Assembly (NCBI GenBank): GCA_031310005.1
Contig: CM062383.1
Location: forward strand, 2,108,001 to 2,172,000
DNA length: 64,000 bases
Direction: 5' to 3'
DNA from: Dactylellina haptotyla
Lineage: Eukaryota; Ascomycota; Orbiliomycetes; Orbiliales; Orbiliaceae
The notes under the pieces were generated by a model, which saw only the letters and a list, made by a program, of their open reading frames with translations, made no database searches and was not told the DNA's origin. Positions 11,601 to 23,706 of the stretch are shown one piece after another; position 1 is the first letter of the stretch; each line of letters opens with the position of its first letter. A program made the translations under genes and the position numbers.

Positions 11601-13840
11601 ATGACAGATATAGAGAAAAGGCTACCAAATTTAATACGAACGGATCTACCGAGAACGAAAGGGGTTTAAGCTAGTCACCTGGAAACGGAACATATCCACC
11701 TCAGGACATGTCAGAATCGGAATAGTAAGACTCCGGAAGACCTTCGATACGACTTGTCGCTTGCTTAACCGAGAATAGGTATCTATCGATTCTGTTATCT
11801 CTCGAACATACAGCGCTAAAGGAAACGTGGGATAGTGGCACGTAAGCCATGGAATATCTTTTAATTTAGTATCGAAAGTTAGGCTGGAAGGCTCTTTTAA
11901 AACGGAAGAATTTGTCGCAAGCTATAGACCGAGATACCCCGGTTTTGGAATGAGTCCTAATTTTCATACATATGCTTTTCTACGCATGAGATGCAAGCTG
12001 CAGAAGGGGTACGCCCATGATGCCAATTGAGCGACTAGTATCGAACGGTGTGATATGATTCTACATACACAGGCCGGCACAGGTCATTTGCGCTGAACGC
12101 TCCTCTTAACTCCTTGATGGTTATATATTCCACGGCGTGATTCTAGGAGATTCTAAAGTCAATCTAGTCGATCGCAGAGTATCATTGCGTCGACACCTGC
12201 GGGATCTCAATTGGATCGAAATTTCTTTGTGAGCTGTCACTGCAAGTTGTGTCTGCGCCGGAGAGATCAGCTCGTGGACAACTAACCCTAGCCTCGTAAT
12301 GGCCGCTATCATGCAGCTTCCAATTGGTTATTTGAAAGCGACACTTACGAAAATTTCTGAATTTCCGAGTGAACTTTTTTTTATTTTTATCTTTATTTTT
12401 CATTATTCTCGTAAATAATACCCAAGCATCTACAAAGGTTTTTATCGTGTCTTCTTTTTTAACAAAAGACGAACACTGCATGCATAGCTGGGGCATAGCG
12501 CAAACTGCTGCCTTCAGTCGCTTCTGTTGTTGATTGATCTCAACGGAAGATTTTTATTTTTTTTTGGAAAGATATCAGCGGCTACTCAATCTCTACACAC
12601 ACACCTTCTTTTCAGAGGCGCCAGCGCCCATGCGGAGGGGGAGGTATTTTAAAAAAAAATAATCTTGGTTGACATTTAGTAATAATATGAATGCACTGCT
12701 GTCCCACAGCTTCCGAAAATTTCAGGCAATGTAAGTGGGTGCGCATGGAAAATGGGTCTGCGATGTTGGAAAACTAGCATACGAGTTTGCTGTTGCATAT
12801 GTACGGACAAGTATCTGTACGAAGACCACATGATGAACACATCAGAAAAGTTCGAACAAGTGAGGCCGATCTAAAAATTCGTTACCGATTTTTTGAGCAG
12901 TTTCATTCTCTGTGCCTCTCGGCGGGAACGCTTCGGCTCGGGAGTACTAGGGTGCACAGCATTGTTCTACCTCTCTTGTGTTTATTGAAGCATTGAAGAG
13001 TAGGGGTTGTGGAGGCATGTCGCCACTTTTACGCATGTTCTAAAGCACGCTGTTGCTGGAGGTGGGGAAAATTAGTGGGACATGTGATGTGTATCTGTAC
13101 AAGAATCGACATCAAAGTTGTATTTTGACACCACCTCTATGACAATTCTGCAGCCTTTACGAGTACCCAGATACCTCTTTCTATCTAGCTGTGTGATTGG
13201 TTAGACAGTGCATAGATTGCCTTAACAGCCCAGTTTCACGAAGCAGTCACTCTCTTCGCGATTCTAACCATGGTAATTTGTGATGTTTGTTGCATGGAAT
13301 ATTTTAATGCAATGGCGAAAGATGTACGAGACAAGAAAGATGTGTTGCATCTACGTGGTTGCCCTAATACTCGATCATGACCAATGCGCGCATACGATGT
13401 GTAAATTGATTGACTTAAGCTGAACCCGGTAACTCTACTAGCCTTGCCTTATTCGAGATTTGAATCCTCTAAACGCGAGGTCGACGGATTCGGATATGCA
13501 GCGGCGCGAGGATTTTCGAAAGGAGAATGGCGAGAGAGTATATTCTAGGATAGTTATGACAGCAGCTAACTATATAGCAATAGTGCGATACATATATTCT
13601 TCGATGGCAATTGCTAGGACAAGAAATCTATAAAATGGGCCTGAGATCACCTTCGACGTAGCTTTTATATCACCAGGTCTATTACAATCATCGATCTACT
13701 TCCGTAATAGTTTACTTCTTCAGAAACTTCTCTTTATTCTTTCTCAAAATTGTTTATATTTATCTCATAATCATCTTTTATTTCCAAATAATATTCACTC
13801 CAGAACGAAAAAAACAAAAAACAAAAACACCTAGAACAAA
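8640..13840. other. Large gene-poor region
   Basis: 5.2 kb with only short scattered ORFs (under 110 codons), none with a recognisable protein. The first part (8640-9320) is the T-rich 3' flank of the zinc-motif gene. No terminal inverted repeats, LTR pair, transposase or reverse-transcriptase motif was recognised by eye; CpG is still common, so heavy repeat-induced mutation is not evident. Around 9606-9690 there are clustered TCGAT and TTTCTAGA direct/inverted short repeats. From about 13600 it becomes the promoter of the metallothionein-like gene. Confidence 0.5.
13629..13635 (+). promoter_or_regulatory. TATA box of the metallothionein-like gene
   Basis: TATAAAA sits 206 bases upstream of the ATG at 13841, followed by a T/C-rich leader. 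A strong TATA element is typical of inducible fungal genes such as metallothioneins. No experimental support. Confidence 0.5.
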
Positions 13841-14204
13841 ATGTCTGGACAGAAGGGTTCTGAAATTTGCATGTGCTATATAACCAGAAGATGCAATTGT
13901 GGTCCCAATTGTCTCTGTTCCGATATGGGCGGGAACTGCGCTGCAAAGACCCCCAGAGACAATTTGAACTATGAAGCATTGCGCGAAGAGTTCGGAGAGG
14001 CCGAAGCCAACAGGATGTTGACCCGAGAAAGAGGAGATGCGTACGGAATCCACCCAAACCCTCCGCTGGAAATAGATACTAAACATGTTTTAATCCAGTG
14101 ACGGCGCGCCAGCCGATCCACCTGGCCCAGGCAATGGCAACACCCTCCCCCCTGCTCCCGGAGGTTCATGTTGCAGCAATCTGCCCAACCCAGCTGCGAG
14201 TTAG
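13841..14204 (+). CDS. Metallothionein-like small cysteine-rich protein
   Basis: The N-terminal 33 residues hold seven cysteines at 10, 12, 18, 20, 24, 26 and 33, as CMC, then CNCGPNCLC, then a final C. CxC pairs around CNCGxxCxC are the hallmark of fungal copper-binding metallothioneins, so metal binding in the cytosol is the likely role (inference). I propose exons 13841-14040 and 14099-14204 (donor GTACGG, branch-like TACTAAAC, acceptor TCCAG, 58-base intron). The join keeps frame and gives 101 residues with a central charged helix (LNYEALREEFGEAEANRM), then a Gly/Pro/Asn-rich linker and a terminal GGSCCSNLPNPAAS. If the intron is retained, the ORF stops at 14101 with 86 residues and no CC tail. 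A canonical TATA box lies at 13629. The protein is longer than typical 25-60 residue fungal metallothioneins, which is the main reason for caution. Confidence 0.65.
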
Positions 14205-16376
14205 ATCTCCTCCTAAAGTTTCTCTCTGGTCCCATTGCATACTAAGATCTTTACTAGAGCCAGAAATTTTGGAACCTAGGGCGCGGAAGGCGAAGCTTGC
14301 AAAAAAGAGACGGAATCAGAAGAGGAACCAGCGGAGGAATGGAAGAAAGGGCCAACGGAAGCCAGACGGGAAGAAGCCTTGAATTGAAATGAATATACAT
14401 CTTCTATAAATGCTTTAGATCATTTTACGAAAAACCGCGTTGGAGGGCCTGTATAGAAGCCAGAATTCAAGACTTTTAACCTTTAATTTTCACTATTCGC
14501 GTAGTCCTAAAACCATCAGCCTTTGTATACGGATACCGCCAATCAGATATATGGTTAGAAGCCTTAGAGAATCCTATCAGATTCCTTCCCATAGACATTC
14601 AAAACCCCTTACCAGGTAAAAAATTACGCTCTACATCTGAATTTCTCGGCCCGTTGTGTCCTGAAATGTGTTGGTACCCCCCCCTGCACGAGTGACGTCC
14701 AGTGTTACCAACGGCACGCTAGCAGGCTCGTGCCAATTATGGCGCAAGGCCGAACCTGTACATGTACGTTGAACAAAATTTATCACAAAGCTCATGCATA
14801 TTATGACTACCATCACATTTCCCCCCTGCAAGCGTTTCCCAGAGTTAACCGAAAAGGGCCGTTACTTCCTATTGTTCCCTTTAGTCTGGGGAACGCTTGC
14901 CCGAGACTATGTTCCCTTTGCCAAAAGCGAAAAAACTTGGGGTCACTGCTTTCGAAAATACAAAGCCTTATCACTATCACATTACATTGCGCGCGCGCAC
15001 AATGCATCTGTGCATGAATATGGCGAACGCGAACTCTCGATGCAATTACTCGCATATGGAGGTTTAATGGTTTGCAGATATAGAATTTCTGATGGTACTG
15101 CAGTTGCTTCTTTCTTGAATGCAGCTAACTTCCTGGCGTAAATCGAGCGCGGTCTGATCTTTCTGTCTGTCTCCCTAACTCGTACGGAAAATTGGAAAAT
15201 TGGAAATACCGTTCTTCCACAGTGTATATCTGGGAATATAGTTTTTCATTGCATCGAATCCTTTTACATGAAATCCATTTAATTAACACGAAGTCAAAAC
15301 GGGAGAACTTAACTTCAAGGAGGAGGTAATGCTGGGTGTGATGAAGGGGGAGAGAGGCCGTTTCTTGTAACAATAGACGACAAACTAGGATTTGGATCGA
15401 AGAAAGTGTAAAATGACGAAAAAGGATATGGTCATTAACGTCTCCCTACTGATTATAGGAGAAAACATGGGGGGGAATCGGGGACAATGAAAGCGGAGCA
15501 CTAGAGTAGAACAAGACTAATGTTTGGAATTTAAGCAGAAAAGAGGATAGAATAGATTTAAACGCCTCAACAATGTGTAAAAGACAAAGAAAAAATAAAA
15601 AGGAATCAGCATAGAGCTAAAATGTCAAAAAAAATAATATGCGAAACAACGAATAGTACAAAAAAAAGAAGAGCACAGGTCGATATTGATCCCATATTTT
15701 TGGCTCGTAAAAAAGGAAAAACCCAAACTGTGAGAGCGCGTGAGTGGAAAAAAGAAGAAGAAGTATAAGCTGTACGAAGCCTTATCCAGAATTTGTTTAC
15801 TACCACCAGTTGAAACATTCCTCCCGTGGTATATACAAAGATAGCGTGAATAAAAAGATGAACAAATGAGACAAAAAATAGGTGTTCAAGAAGTATTGGT
15901 CATAGAGGGAACCGCCCTACCACGATAGATAGATAGTAGTACCGGCTTTCGAAGCTCGAAAATGGTTCGGATAAATAGAGAGCGGCAATGAGAGAAGACA
16001 TGTTGTAAAAAGCAAAACCAAAAGCAGATCCAGGCGGTATCGGTTGTCAATTTTTCTTTTTGTGCCCCATAAGCAAAAGAGATTATTCCAAAAAAATCAA
16101 AATTCCAGTCGATGTAAAAGAAAAATGTTCAGAAAAAAAGAGGAAAAGTGATACAAAAGAGATAAAAACGTTGAAGAACTCCCAGTAAAAATAATCCGCA
16201 CCCCGTTTCATACGCAAAACAGCATAAACAGACCATTTCAACATGAATAAAGGCAAGAAATAAAACGAAAAAGATATAATATCTTCATGAAAGCGCAGGA
16301 AGAACCGAAAAAAAAGGACTCAAACCAAGAAAAATAAGATAAAACACCAGAACTCGCATCACGGATAGAGCCAGTA
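14205..16376. other. Intergenic region, mostly 3' flank of SPT20
   Basis: 2.2 kb. From about 15400 the plus strand is strongly A-rich, meaning a T-rich 3' UTR/terminator region for SPT20 on the minus strand. Short ORFs here (for example 14794-15141 plus) have no recognisable domain. The 14205-14400 part is the 3' flank of the metallothionein-like gene. Confidence 0.5.
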
Positions 16377-19300
16377 CTACTGGCCTTGCGGCGGCTGTCC
16401 TCTCCCCCTCGCCATCAGCATATTAATCTGGGCAGGACTATACCCTTGTAATGCAGCACTGTTCATCATGCTCATCGGCATCCCGCCAGCGGCAGCCATT
16501 CCGTTCGGCGCCATCATCTGCGGATACCCATTCATCCCCATCTGCATGCCACCCATCATACCGTTCATATGCATCCCATTAGCGCTAACCATGCCGCCCA
16601 TGAACCCTCTGCCCGCCATACCAGGGTGCATCCCAGCAGCACCGCCCATACCGTCCATCATTCCGTGCTGTTGGTTCTGTTGCTGTTGTTGCGCTGCGGC
16701 GTGGGCAGCCGCTTGGTTAGCGAACATCTGCTGCTGTCTGTACGCGTTCTGTTGTTGCTGCAACATGAACGCCCGTTGCATCATAGCCTTTTGCTGCTCT
16801 GGTGTAGCATGCATCTGTTGTGCCGTATTCTTAGCAATATTGATAGCATTCTGGTTCCTTGCGTTGGCCATCATCACTTGATGTGCAGCGATTTGAGCCG
16901 GTGTCATGTGCTGGCCGCCAACCATGCCCATATTGCGCGCGAGTGGGCTGCCCTGGTTCATCGCTGGTGAGCCGTGCATGGCTTGCGAGGTTGCCCGCAT
17001 CATCGGCGAAGCGTGCATCGCCGGAGAACCTGGCATAGGCTGGTTATGCTGGTGTTGGATAGACTGAACAGTTGACATGTGTGGCGATTGTTGGCGAGAT
17101 CCTGGTTGCGAGGAGTGATTCGAGGTACGGTTGGGCATCGGAGGAGAGCCCTGGTGTGCGAAAGGTGAGGAGGCGGCAGCTATCGGGCTGCCTTGCGTGG
17201 CCGCTGTTTGCGCAGGAGCACTCGTAGGTGTTTGCGCTGCGGCTTGTGCTTGTGCTTGGGCAGCGACTTGGGCAGCATGGTTTGCCTTCTCGCGAGCGGC
17301 TTGTGCGATCGTAGCCTCTCGTTGAGCAGCAGCTTGGGCGGCGGCGGCTTCTCGTGCAGCTTGCTGTTCTCGAGCCTGGGCCTGAGCCTGGGCCTGGGCC
17401 TGAGCTGCAGCTTGTTGCGCTTGCTGTTCCCGTGCCACTGCATCTCGCGCAGCCTGCTCCTGCGCCCGCTGTTGGGCTTGGAGGTGTTGTTGTGTCGCGC
17501 CGCCTCTGGCGATAATCTCTCTGAGGGATCCCTTCCCTTCGAGTGGGGATTGCTCGGTTGGTGTACTTGCCGCGGCTGCGGCTCTCGCTTGGGCCTCTGA
17601 AGCAGCCCTGGCGTGTTGCTCCTTGACCGCCTTCTGACGTTCCTTCTCCTGTTGCGCCCGTTGCTCCTGGGCCTTCTTGAGTCTCTCTTCCTCGTATTTC
17701 TGTTTGATCGATTCGAGCGTTTTCCACCTCTTAAAGGATGGCTCGAACCCACCACTTCCAACGGGCCCGTCGTCTGTCGCTCCAATCGCGGAAGACTGGT
17801 GGCGCTCGTCCATGATCAACATCAACCTCTCCTCCTCTGCCGCCTTAGCTTCATCCACGGCCATCTCCTTAACCGTCCTCTTCCTTGTCTTCTTCGGCGG
17901 CACAGGTCGCGAGTGTAGAGGATGCGCTAGAGCGCCTATGATTGCTGCAGCGTGTTCCGGCGATTCTGCAGGGGTTAGTACTAACGATGGCCCTGTGGTT
18001 AATAGATAATCTGCCTCGAAGGTCAGTGCAGTTTTATCGTTCAATATCGTTGGGAGATTCTTGCTATTCCCCGTGGATACCGTGAGTGGGTGGGCGGTGG
18101 CGGGAGTGGCAGGAGTCTGCGCTATGGAGCCATGCCGTGCTCGGGGATTAGGTGGTACGGGGGTTAGCGCTAAGAGGGAGATCTCGGCGTGTAAAGATGC
18201 GGGCGTTGGATGTAGAACTGTTTTGTAGACTTTCTTGATTTCCTCCGGAGGTTTTGATGACGAGTTGTCGATGTCCATAGGTTTCGTGTCGCCGTTTGTT
18301 ATTGGTTCTTCTTTGACTTCGGTCGATTTCTGAGCCGGGTACGGTACGAAGGGTGATGGAGTGAGGTGATCGTTCCATTTGTTTAACGAAAAGAGCATAT
18401 CATTTTTGGGTTTGACGGCAGCGCCGTCGGCGTCTTTGGCGGTAGTTCGGTGGTCGTGTATGTGGACGATGAGGCGGCCTGCAGGTACCAACATGAGCGG
18501 AAGAGAAATAAACACCCGACAGAACCATAAATTATACCTTCATAAAAGGGGAGCCTCGCATCCCGAAAGACCTCAACTGCATCCGCAGGTATAGTCTCTT
18601 GCGCGATGAATTCAAGGATGCTCTACACCTCACGTTAGTAAAAGACAAGGACTTTTGAGTAAAGACGTGGTCTGCGGTTAAACCGGCAGGCCATATTTCG
18701 GATTCGCACCCTCATAGCGCTATTATAGTTAAAGGTTCCATCTTGTTGGTCGAAACGGAAATGAGTGGGATGCATATGCAGCGTTAACGACGGCGGCTTA
18801 TCCTTGTACTTGTCGAGTATGTATTGCGTCGTAATCACTAGAAGGGAACGAGAAGAACAAAAGCGCATGAGTACCAAGTTCGTAAGCGGGTCATGGGGGT
18901 TGCAACGTGTACCGGTGGGTATACCTGTAGGCATAGGTTTTAATTTCTATAAAAGGGACAACGAGGTGTTAGCCAGCGCACACATATTTGGAAAAGGGAT
19001 ATTGGAGGGGGAGGGGGGGAAATGTTATAAATATAAGCGTACCTTTCTGGGCGGTTGGTTGAGAGCGACGGTGTCTCCGTCCTCATCAACATCTGCCCCT
19101 CGATCCTTCTTTATCCTGGCGTGCACGTTCGAATCGGAGCCGAACTTATTGGGGATGTTCCGCCTGCGTTCGCTGGTCCGAACATTACTCGAGCCAGAAG
19201 CGGCAGAACTGTTCCCGTTGACCGGGGTGGAAACGGTGATAGAGGTCGTCATCGTCGGAGAGGGGAGGGTCTTGGAAGGGGTTGGCGAAGGGCGGGGGAT

Positions 19301-19393
19301 CGCATGGCTTGCAGCGGAGGCAGAAGACACGACACCTCCCAGTGGGGGTTTCGCAGTGTTTAATTTGATCTTGGGGTATATGGCCGTGGCCAT
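16377..19393 (-). CDS. SPT20: SAGA complex structural subunit Spt20 (Ada5)
   Basis: Spt20 holds the SAGA transcription co-activator together in the nucleus. Five exons on the minus strand, 19393-19043, 18946-18925, 18837-18710, 18622-18538 and 18478-16377, join in frame to 895 residues. The Spt20 domain is built from the small exons: ITTQYILDKYKDKPPSLTLH, then HPTHFRFDQQDGTFNYNSAM, SILEFIAQETIPADAVEV, and FYEGRLIVHIHDHR. The N-terminus (MATAIYPKIKLNTAK) is Ser/Pro-rich and holds RTSERRR. The rest is low complexity: a long Gln/Ala/Glu/Arg-rich coiled region in the middle, then Met/Gly/Gln-rich repeats (NGMHMNGMMGGMQMGMNG) to the end. The 22-base second exon would be missed by most gene finders. 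Same strand as GCD1, which ends 930 bases upstream. Confidence 0.93.
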
Positions 19394-20323
19394 GGCCGAC
19401 CGTCGAGGAAGGCGAACGGACCGCCTGGACTTGCCGAAAGCCTATCCGTGGTGAATGGTGGATGAGGATCTGTATGTGGTGATGCGTGTGGGTTCCGATG
19501 GTGTGTTTGCTGGGGTTTATATTGGGCTCTTGTGTTGTTTATATTGGGCGTGCCGACGAGATGACGGTGATATCGGGCCCGACAGCAGAGCCGCTTGCGG
19601 CAGGCGAGAGTCGTGAAGAAGGTGAAGATGTATACGGGACCGTGGCCGGCGGGGCAGGGGTCTTGCGATGGTGTTTGGGCGGTGTGAACGCGATGGGACG
19701 GCGGTGATATATCCGGGCTTGTATGTGTCTGATGGCAAACACGCGCACTCCCTTTTCGCTGCAAATTGGCGCTATTCGGAGGTACCTGGGTACGGCGAAA
19801 TGGAGCCTGGCGGGAATCCGGCCGACAGAAGAGACGCAGGCGATAGCGAAGAGGCGATATCGATGACAGCCGGGGCCGGGCGAGGATGGTCGTTCTGGCG
19901 GGCGTGTGGGCGAGGGTGTGGAGGAGGTTGTTGATAGGAGGTTGAACGGCTCCCACCACACAACATCCGCAGCCGAATCAGGACGCCCGCACCAGCCACA
20001 CCGCACCAGCCACACTCCATATAATTATATCTATATTTATATTAAAACCTCCACGGACGATTATCATTGAATTGGCTTTCTTAACAGGACAGGGACTTTT
20101 GTGTATTCCGGCACCAACAGCAGCGCGCAATAAGGGGACGGCGTAGTGTATATACAGCGGGGGGGGATCGTGGGTATAAGCAAGCGATCGCAACATCAAT
20201 GCATCTCTGTGAAACATTGAAAAATGTGGATAGTATTAAAATGAAAAGAAAGAAAGAAAGATAGGTGACTGTTCAATAATGCCCCCGCCTGAACCACGGG
20301 ACAAATCTTCTCTAAAGCAACCT
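19394..20323. other. Intergenic region between GCD1 and SPT20
   Basis: 930 bases between two minus-strand genes: 3' flank of GCD1 on the right and promoter of SPT20 on the left. GC-rich up to about 19960, AT-rich from 20020. A 199-codon minus ORF at 19959-19360 overlaps the SPT20 start in another frame; it is Arg/Pro/Thr-rich and has no domain, so it is taken as a composition artefact. A short (GAAA)n run lies near 20241-20260. Confidence 0.55.
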
Positions 20324-23018
20324 CTAGTTACCTTTGTCCCCAGGTCGGACGTCCGGCAAAATCTCCACCCCGATAGGAACTTCAGGGACCGCAACCGCGT
20401 CCGGCAACGTCTCCTTCATCGCCTGCTTCACACTATCGTCGACTTTATCAGTTTCTCCCATGACCGCCGCAAGATTCATGCTTGCCATCTGCGCCATACT
20501 CTTCGACATGTCCTCCGCAAAAGATCGAGACATCCTCTTGGGACTCTTCAAAGGACCACCATCTTCTTCCGGTCCGCTGAGATTGCCTGTATCGTCACCT
20601 GATGCTATACCGTCGTCCGTCTGGAAACCAGAATCATATTCCTCTTCGCAGAAACTGCTATCATCACTGTCCGGCTCAAATTCGTCCTCTTCATCCTCTT
20701 CGTCCTCTTCTCCTTGAAGTTCTAGTTCTATGAAAGGGACTTCAGGACCTGCCTCTGCCTCTACATCTACTTCCCCTGCTTCTTCTGTTGTCTCTACCGT
20801 CTCTACCGTCTCTTTCAGAGTTTCCGTGGTGAATGCTGGTAGCGTTTCTTTCGGATCTAATTCGATATCCGGCTCTATATTCTTCGCTTCTGGTACCTTG
20901 AAGGCGACAGCTTTCTCTTTGTGATGAGGCGTGGGATTCGCAGTTAGGGATTTAATCGGGATGACAGATTCCTTGGTAGTCGTGGGGACCGATTTTGTCG
21001 TAGTATTGTCATCATCGTCCTCGGAATCGTCGTCCTCATCGTCATCATCGTCATCTTCCTCGGAGTCGTCATAATCTCCACCATCACCGGATGGACCACC
21101 ATCACGGCCGAAGATATCATCCTCTTCCTCCTCGCTTTCTTCAGCGGAGCTTTGCGTGATTAGTTTATCCTTCTCTACAGCTGTAAAGTTTTGTTGCTGA
21201 TTAGCGCGAGGTTCTGTGAAAACAAATATGATGGTAAGAAAGCAAACTTACTTCGATCACGAAGAACAACCTCCTCGACAACCTGGCAGGCTGTCAAGGC
21301 GCTGTTAGCACCGATTTTGGTGAACCTTCCGATAATACAGCCTTCCAACTTGCACCCGGCTCCGATTTCGGCACCATCGAGAATCACACATCCCTGAACC
21401 TTTGCCATCTTTCCGATTTTGACATTCTTGCCAACAACGCTCCTCTTGATGAGAACCTTCTCCTCTATCTTGCTGCCAGCTCCAACCATGCTATCGATGT
21501 TTGAAACGTTGGCTCTCTCGTGAACTTCAGCAGTCTGGTGGACTGCTTTCGCGTTGTAGACCGGGTTTCGCGCCAGCTCCAAGCAAGTGGACAGATAGAG
21601 GGGTAAGGTATCGACTCTTCGGATCAGTGGGGTGGTCGCAAGTGGGGTGATTGTCATCTGTGGCTTGAAGACCGCGATTCCGGGGACGAAGAGGCCGTTG
21701 TAGGCCGGTACCCTGATCTTCTTGAATTCCTTCTCCCCACTGTCGGTGCTGCTTGGGGCAGGGCTATTGATAGGGGAGGACTCAGTTTCCTTGGTTGGGA
21801 ACCAACCTCGAGTGTTTATCTGTTTTCTCCCTTTCGCAGCATCATCGCTAGCAGACCAGGTCGACGTCCGAGTCGTACTCATTCCAAGAAAATTCTCGAT
21901 CGTCTTTTCTGTGATCTCCTCCTCTCGGAAGCTGGTCATACTAAGACCATCCGATTTTTGGCTGTCATCGTCATCATCCTCGTCGTTTAAAATTTTGAGC
22001 ATACCGAGTAAGTGTGCCTGCTTGCCGGAGCCCTGCCAGCAAGCTTTTGCCCACCAGGATAAGACATCGTCCTTGATAGATTTTAGTTTGTTACTGGGGT
22101 TCGCGAGGATGAACTTCAGGGACCAGAAAGGGAAGATGTAGATGTGGGCATCTCTGTAAGCATCGTTCAGCAGTAGCTTCGGATGACGTCTGAAGAGCGC
22201 TCTACGGATACGGATGTCATCTTTGAAGTCTTCTTTACGGGAGCCGTAGTTTTGCAAGAGGTATGAGACTTCTGCGGTTTCGTCTGTGCGAGCTTCGGTG
22301 CTTCTGAGACTGGCTTCGAGGTCAAAGCGTGGGATCGGACCGGTGAGGAGGAGATCACGTTCTATGCAAGGATTGAATTAAAACTTTTTGTGGTCCAGCA
22401 GTGTTGTCAAGGAATTTCGGGATACTAACCGGCACCTTTTTGTTTCTGAACCTCGTACCAGACGCCGAGGGCACCAGACTTGTTTCCGAGGGTGTCGGGC
22501 AAAAGCATCCATTCCTTGATGACAGTAGCAGCAGGGATCTCGCAGATGGAGTCGCAGGATAGAACCATAAAGTCATTTTGGATGAGGCTGTAGACCTGGG
22601 GTAGTCGAAGGACTTCGGCTGTACCGGTCTTGGAGTTTGGGAAGACAGCACCGACGATGGTTGGCTGAAGAAGAGGTCTCGAATTTTTGGATGCGGGTGT
22701 TTGTGATTCTCGGTTGGCGTAGACCTCTTTGACGAAAGACTTGATGGCCGTCTCTTGTCCTTGGATGCAGACAATTACGATAGCTAGAAGAGAGAAAAGA
22801 AGGTTAGCAAGCTTGATAGCTCTGTGGAGGCAGTTTGAGGACGTACAGGTGAGGCCGGCATCGAGAACCCATTCGAGAGGATACTGGAGCATGGGCTTGT
22901 TTGCGATGGGTAGCAGGGCTTTGGGGAGCTTCTGGGTGGATATGATGGGCTTAAGGTCGCTGCCCTCACCGCAAAGGATGACGGCCGTCAAGCCCAGGGC
23001 ACTGTGGGCGGACGGCAT
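20324..23018 (-). CDS. GCD1: Translation initiation factor eIF2B subunit gamma, with acidic C-terminal extension
   Basis: eIF2B is the guanine-nucleotide exchange factor for eIF2; the gamma subunit pairs with epsilon. Exons 23018-22847, 22783-22430, 22361-21252 and 21213-20324 join in frame to 841 residues. The nucleotidyltransferase-like domain is clear from LTAVILCGEGSDLKPI, then KALLPIANKPMLQYPLEWVL, TGTAEVLRLPQV, and FMVLSCDSICEIPAATVI. The left-handed beta-helix hexapeptide repeats follow (SMVGAGSKIEEKVLIKRSVV, GKNVKIGKMAKVQGCVILDG). The last exon adds about 296 residues after the usual end of the family. It is very rich in Asp, Glu and Ser, with near-pure acidic runs. The yeast protein is 578 residues. 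The extension is in frame from a good splice acceptor with no stop, so it appears real. Divergent from PIS1. Confidence 0.93.
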
Positions 23019-23597
23019 CGTGGGAGAGTTGAGGAGGATCGATGGGAGGAGAGAGGTAAAAGTGGAATAGCTTATTGAGAAGCCAGTTTTGGAAAAGATG
23101 TAGGTGGGAGGTTCGTAGTGGTAGCTGGGTAATTGAGTGTTGTGGTGATGTCGAGGAGCAGTGAAGGTTGCAGCAGAGGTTGCAGCAGAGGTTGATTGAA
23201 CCGGCGTCTATCAAAAATGTTTAAAACTTGATTGGCTGCTGTTAGTATGATGCATCAAACGAGAGGGAAGAGAAGTAAGCACGGCAAGTCGGGTAGCAGT
23301 TCGTACATAAGTCTGGCTAGCTTGGAGGCGCCTCCGATAGCGTATCTCTCGATGTTGATGTTGGTGATGGATAGTTAAATGGTGGAGGTGAGGTACAAGT
23401 TGGTTGTTGGTGGGCTGTGAGTCTATCGCAAAGGACGCCCCCGGTGTGCCCGCCCCGGTGGCCGAGTGGTGCCCCGCGCCGTACCCGGGAAGGCCACCCC
23501 GGGACGGCCACCCCACGCGAAAGAAGGCGGCCGTCTCTCGGGAGACTCGGAAGCTAACGGCTCCGTGCTGACATGCTCGCTCGCTCTCCCGCGGTGG

Positions 23598-23640
23598 CCC
23601 CCAAGAGCCCAAGCGCCCAAGAGCCCAAGAGTCTAAGAGA
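23598..23640. repeat. Short minisatellite of CCCAAGAG-like units
   Basis: Four to five imperfect tandem copies of a 9-10 base unit built around GCCCAAGAG in the GCD1-PIS1 promoter region. Confidence 0.6.
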
Positions 23641-23680
23641 GCCCCTGATATTATTATTATTCGAAAGTGCCAAAGGGCAA

Positions 23681-23706
23681 TTCGAAATCGAATCGAATCG
23701 AATCGA
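23681..23706. repeat. (CGAAT)n pentanucleotide repeat
   Basis: About four tandem CGAAT units in the divergent promoter region between GCD1 and PIS1. Confidence 0.7.

Noticed and set aside
16468-17600. Plus-strand Cys/Leu-rich ORFs opposite SPT20
   Set aside because: Antisense of Gln/Ala/Met repeats in SPT20; no independent evidence.
19360-19959. 199-codon minus ORF overlapping the SPT20 start
   Set aside because: Arg/Pro/Thr-rich, in a different frame from SPT20 and covering its promoter; explained by GC-rich composition.
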